NCBI RefSeq assembly: GCF_000177235.2
Contig: NC_014829.1
Location: 1,488,001 to 1,552,000, forward strand
DNA length: 64,000 bases
Source: Evansella cellulosilytica DSM 2522
Lineage (GTDB): Bacteria; Bacillota; Bacilli; Bacillales; Salisediminibacteriaceae
Direction of reading: 5' to 3'
Shown: positions 62,119 to 64,000 of the stretch, piece by piece
How positions within the stretch are numbered: the first letter of the stretch is position 1
Layout of the letters: each line of letters begins with the position of its first letter
Notes under the pieces: generated by a model
The model's input: only the letters and a program-made list of their open reading frames with translations
Told to the model about the DNA's origin: nothing
The model's database searches: none
Program-made: the position numbers and the translations under genes

Positions 62119-64000
62119 ATGAAAAGGAAATTTAGAAAGAAACTATCGATTGTCTTAGTTTTTATTATGATTTTCTCTCTATTACCAACGAGTTATACTG
62201 CAAATGAAGAAACAAGGGTGCTAAAGATGTCTAACCCTGATGCTTCAAAGTATACGAAAGAGCTTTTTGCATATTTACAAGATGTTGGAAGTGACAATGT
62301 CCTATTTGGGCAACAGCACGCAACAGATGAAGGGTTAACTATAAAAGTGGAGAATGGAGATTCTAATTTTGTTGGTTCAACACAGTCTGAAGTGAAAAAT
62401 GCTGTTGGTGATTATCCAGCTGTTTTTGGTTGGGATACAAACAGTCTTGATGGTAGAGAAAGACCTGGGAATCCGATAAGTGGTGAACCACTAACGCAAG
62501 AACAAAGAACGCAAAATTTAGCTAAATCAATGATTACAGCTCATGAGTTAGGTGGAATCATAACGTTAAGTATGCACCCTGATAACTTCGTTACAGGTGA
62601 ATATTACGGCGACACAGATGGGAATGTTGTTAAAACAATTTTGCCGGGTGGAGTACATCATGATGATTATAATGAGTGGTTAGATAACATTGTAGATTTA
62701 TCTCATTTAGTTGTAGATGAGGATGGGCACCATATTCCAATCATTTTTCGTCCTTTCCATGAACAAAATGGTTCTTGGTTTTGGTGGGGAGCAAGTACGA
62801 CTACTCCTGAACAATATAAAGCTATTTTTCGGTATACTGTTGAATATTTAAGAGAGCATGGGGCGAATAACTTCTTAATTGGTTTTTCACCAAATGGTGC
62901 CTCTGCTGGTGATTTAGAGCAATATCTAGAAACATATCCTGGTGATGATTATGTAGATATATTAGGAATCGATAGATATGATACTAAATCGAATGCGGGT
63001 TCTCAAGAATGGTTGACTGCGGTCGCAAAAGACTTAGCAATGATCTCAAAAGAAGCGGAGGATAGAGGGAAGATCTCTGCTTTCACTGAATTTGGTTATA
63101 GTCCTACAGGAATGAATGAAGAAGGTAATAACCTTCAGTGGTGGGAAGATTTACTTTCTGCAATTATGGATAACCCAGATTATCCAGAAGCAGCAAACAT
63201 TGCTTTCATGTCGACATGGGCAAACTTCGGTTTTCCTAACAATATGTATGTCCCATACAGGGATATTCATGGTGACTTAGGTGGAGATCACGAACTCCTT
63301 CCAACATTTGAGGAATTTTATAACGACGAAAGTACGCTATTTTCAGAAGAAGTAAAAGGTCAAATCTATCATTCTGGTAAAACACTCGAAACTGCTGAGC
63401 ATGATAGTAAAATGTATACGTTATCACCGACGGACGGTGATACAATTACAGAAAACAAAGTGACGCTTTTGACAAGAGTGGTTAATGACGATGATGCTAC
63501 TGTAACTTATAGTGTCGACGGTTCTGAAGAAGTAGAAATGGAGCTAGCAGGGAGATATTATACTGCTGACTGGATTCCAAATGCATTACAAAACGGTGGT
63601 ACTGCAAATATAACAATACGTCACTATGACGGGAACAATAATGAGGTAAGTAAAGAGGTCATCCGAACTTATTTGAGAGTTCCAGAGATCTTAGTAGAAG
63701 AAATTACGTTTGATGATAGTATTGAAGGTGCTCTTAATAAAGGGACATGGCCAGAAGTGGGAGTTGAATTTGAACTTTCTCATGAAAAGCTTGGTGGAGA
63801 TGGGAAACTTGCACTCTCTGTTTCAGGTATGCCTGAGGATGAATGGTGGCAAGAATTAAAGATAGGATTTGAGGATTTATCCCACGTTAATTTTGACGTA
63901 GTAAACCAAGTTAAATTTGATGTATTACTTCCAGAAACTGTTGCCGATGGTGCGATACTAAGTACAGTATTAGCAGCTGATGGCAATACAAAATATGGAG
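62119..64000 (+). CDS. Secreted GH26 beta-mannanase, 5' part
   Basis: The frame is open to the right edge, 627 codons so far. A signal peptide (KKLSIVLVFIMIFSLLPTSYTA) precedes a GH26 catalytic domain (about 35-400): FGQQHATDEG, acid/base Glu215 in FRPFHEQNGSWFWWG, and nucleophile Glu324 in FTEFGYSP, 109 residues apart as is usual for GH26. An Ig-like module (about 435-520) and the start of a beta-sandwich resembling a CBM27-type binding module (from about 525) follow. It cleaves beta-1,4-mannan outside the cell. Strong GAAGGAGG ribosome site. Alkaliphilic bacilli make enzymes of this type. Confidence 0.93.
   Translation, partial: MKRKFRKKLSIVLVFIMIFSLLPTSYTANEETRVLKMSNPDASKYTKELFAYLQDVGSDNVLFGQQHATDEGLTIKVENGDSNFVGSTQSEVKNAVGDYPAVFGWDTNSLDGRERPGNPISGEPLTQEQRTQNLAKSMITAHELGGIITLSMHPDNFVTGEYYGDTDGNVVKTILPGGVHHDDYNEWLDNIVDLSHLVVDEDGHHIPIIFRPFHEQNGSWFWWGASTTTPEQYKAIFRYTVEYLREHGANNFLIGFSPNGASAGDLEQYLETYPGDDYVDILGIDRYDTKSNAGSQEWLTAVAKDLAMISKEAEDRGKISAFTEFGYSPTGMNEEGNNLQWWEDLLSAIMDNPDYPEAANIAFMSTWANFGFPNNMYVPYRDIHGDLGGDHELLPTFEEFYNDESTLFSEEVKGQIYHSGKTLETAEHDSKMYTLSPTDGDTITENKVTLLTRVVNDDDATVTYSVDGSEEVEMELAGRYYTADWIPNALQNGGTANITIRHYDGNNNEVSKEVIRTYLRVPEILVEEITFDDSIEGALNKGTWPEVGVEFELSHEKLGGDGKLALSVSGMPEDEWWQELKIGFEDLSHVNFDVVNQVKFDVLLPETVADGAILSTVLAADGNTKYG

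Overview
The window is low-GC Firmicute DNA: AT-rich, strong AGGAGG-type ribosome binding sites, many TTG and GTG starts, and U-tailed intrinsic terminators. The genes point to a spore-forming Bacillaceae. It carries prkA, yhbH, queG (yhbA), yhbB and trmL (cspR) in the order known from the yhbA-yhbH region of Bacillus subtilis, plus a yrkE-F-H-I type sulfur operon. The mannanase and SulP/carbonic anhydrase pair would suit an alkaliphilic soil or soda-lake bacillus, but that is inference.

Region by region. 1-4.3 kb: the end of a PucR-family regulator, then a semialdehyde dehydrogenase and an omega-aminotransferase (probable beta-alanine catabolism). 4.4-7.9 kb: a NIT-domain chemoreceptor and a CatE-like VOC protein. 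7.9-15.4 kb: a sulfane-sulfur regulon of three transcription units (SulP + beta-carbonic anhydrase; DsrE-rhodanese-TusA/rhodanese-rhodanese/MBL-TusA; CoA-disulfide reductase with rhodanese). Each unit has the same TATACCC-N4-GGTATA operator type expected for a CsoR/CstR repressor, which is not in the window. 16-20.6 kb: a membrane protein, CcdA, a ResA-like thioredoxin, a two-component system and a class D sortase. 20.9-24.1 kb: a HAD phosphatase, MoaB, a cytochrome b561/molybdopterin oxidoreductase with an internal twin-arginine motif, and an anchored extracytoplasmic protein.

24.2-38.2 kb is one large catabolic island: a LacI regulator, two RraA-type aldolases, a beta-hydroxyacid dehydrogenase, an Ldh-type dehydrogenase, an iron alcohol dehydrogenase, an aldehyde dehydrogenase, a CUT1 sugar ABC importer without ATPase, a hydroxypyruvate-reductase-like protein, glycerate kinase and a DUF624 protein. 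It looks like uptake of a sugar or sugar acid that ends in glycerate and pyruvate; I do not recognise it as a described pathway.

38.3-41.3 kb: an SGNH hydrolase, a striking 91-bp tandem array (six units, each with paired CCCGGG palindromes and a long hairpin), a stress-type SDR, and tRNA-Gly with a duplicated 5' half. 41.4-56.6 kb: the yhb-type block (queG, ogt, yhbB, trmL, prkA, yhbH), interrupted by a group II intron set directly behind the trmL terminator, an acyl-CoA thioesterase-like hydrolase, a 29-residue membrane protein, a heme-oxygenase-like monooxygenase, a YufK-like protein, a class A penicillin-binding protein and a signal peptidase. 56.6-64 kb: a diguanylate cyclase with a LacI-type sensor domain, HelD, and a secreted GH26 mannanase that runs off the window edge behind a cre-like site.

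Beyond single genes, the most notable items are the 91-bp array, two paralogous terminator-ended RNA elements at 4.16-4.29 and 13.2-13.34 kb, the shared sulfur operators, and the unassigned sugar-acid island.
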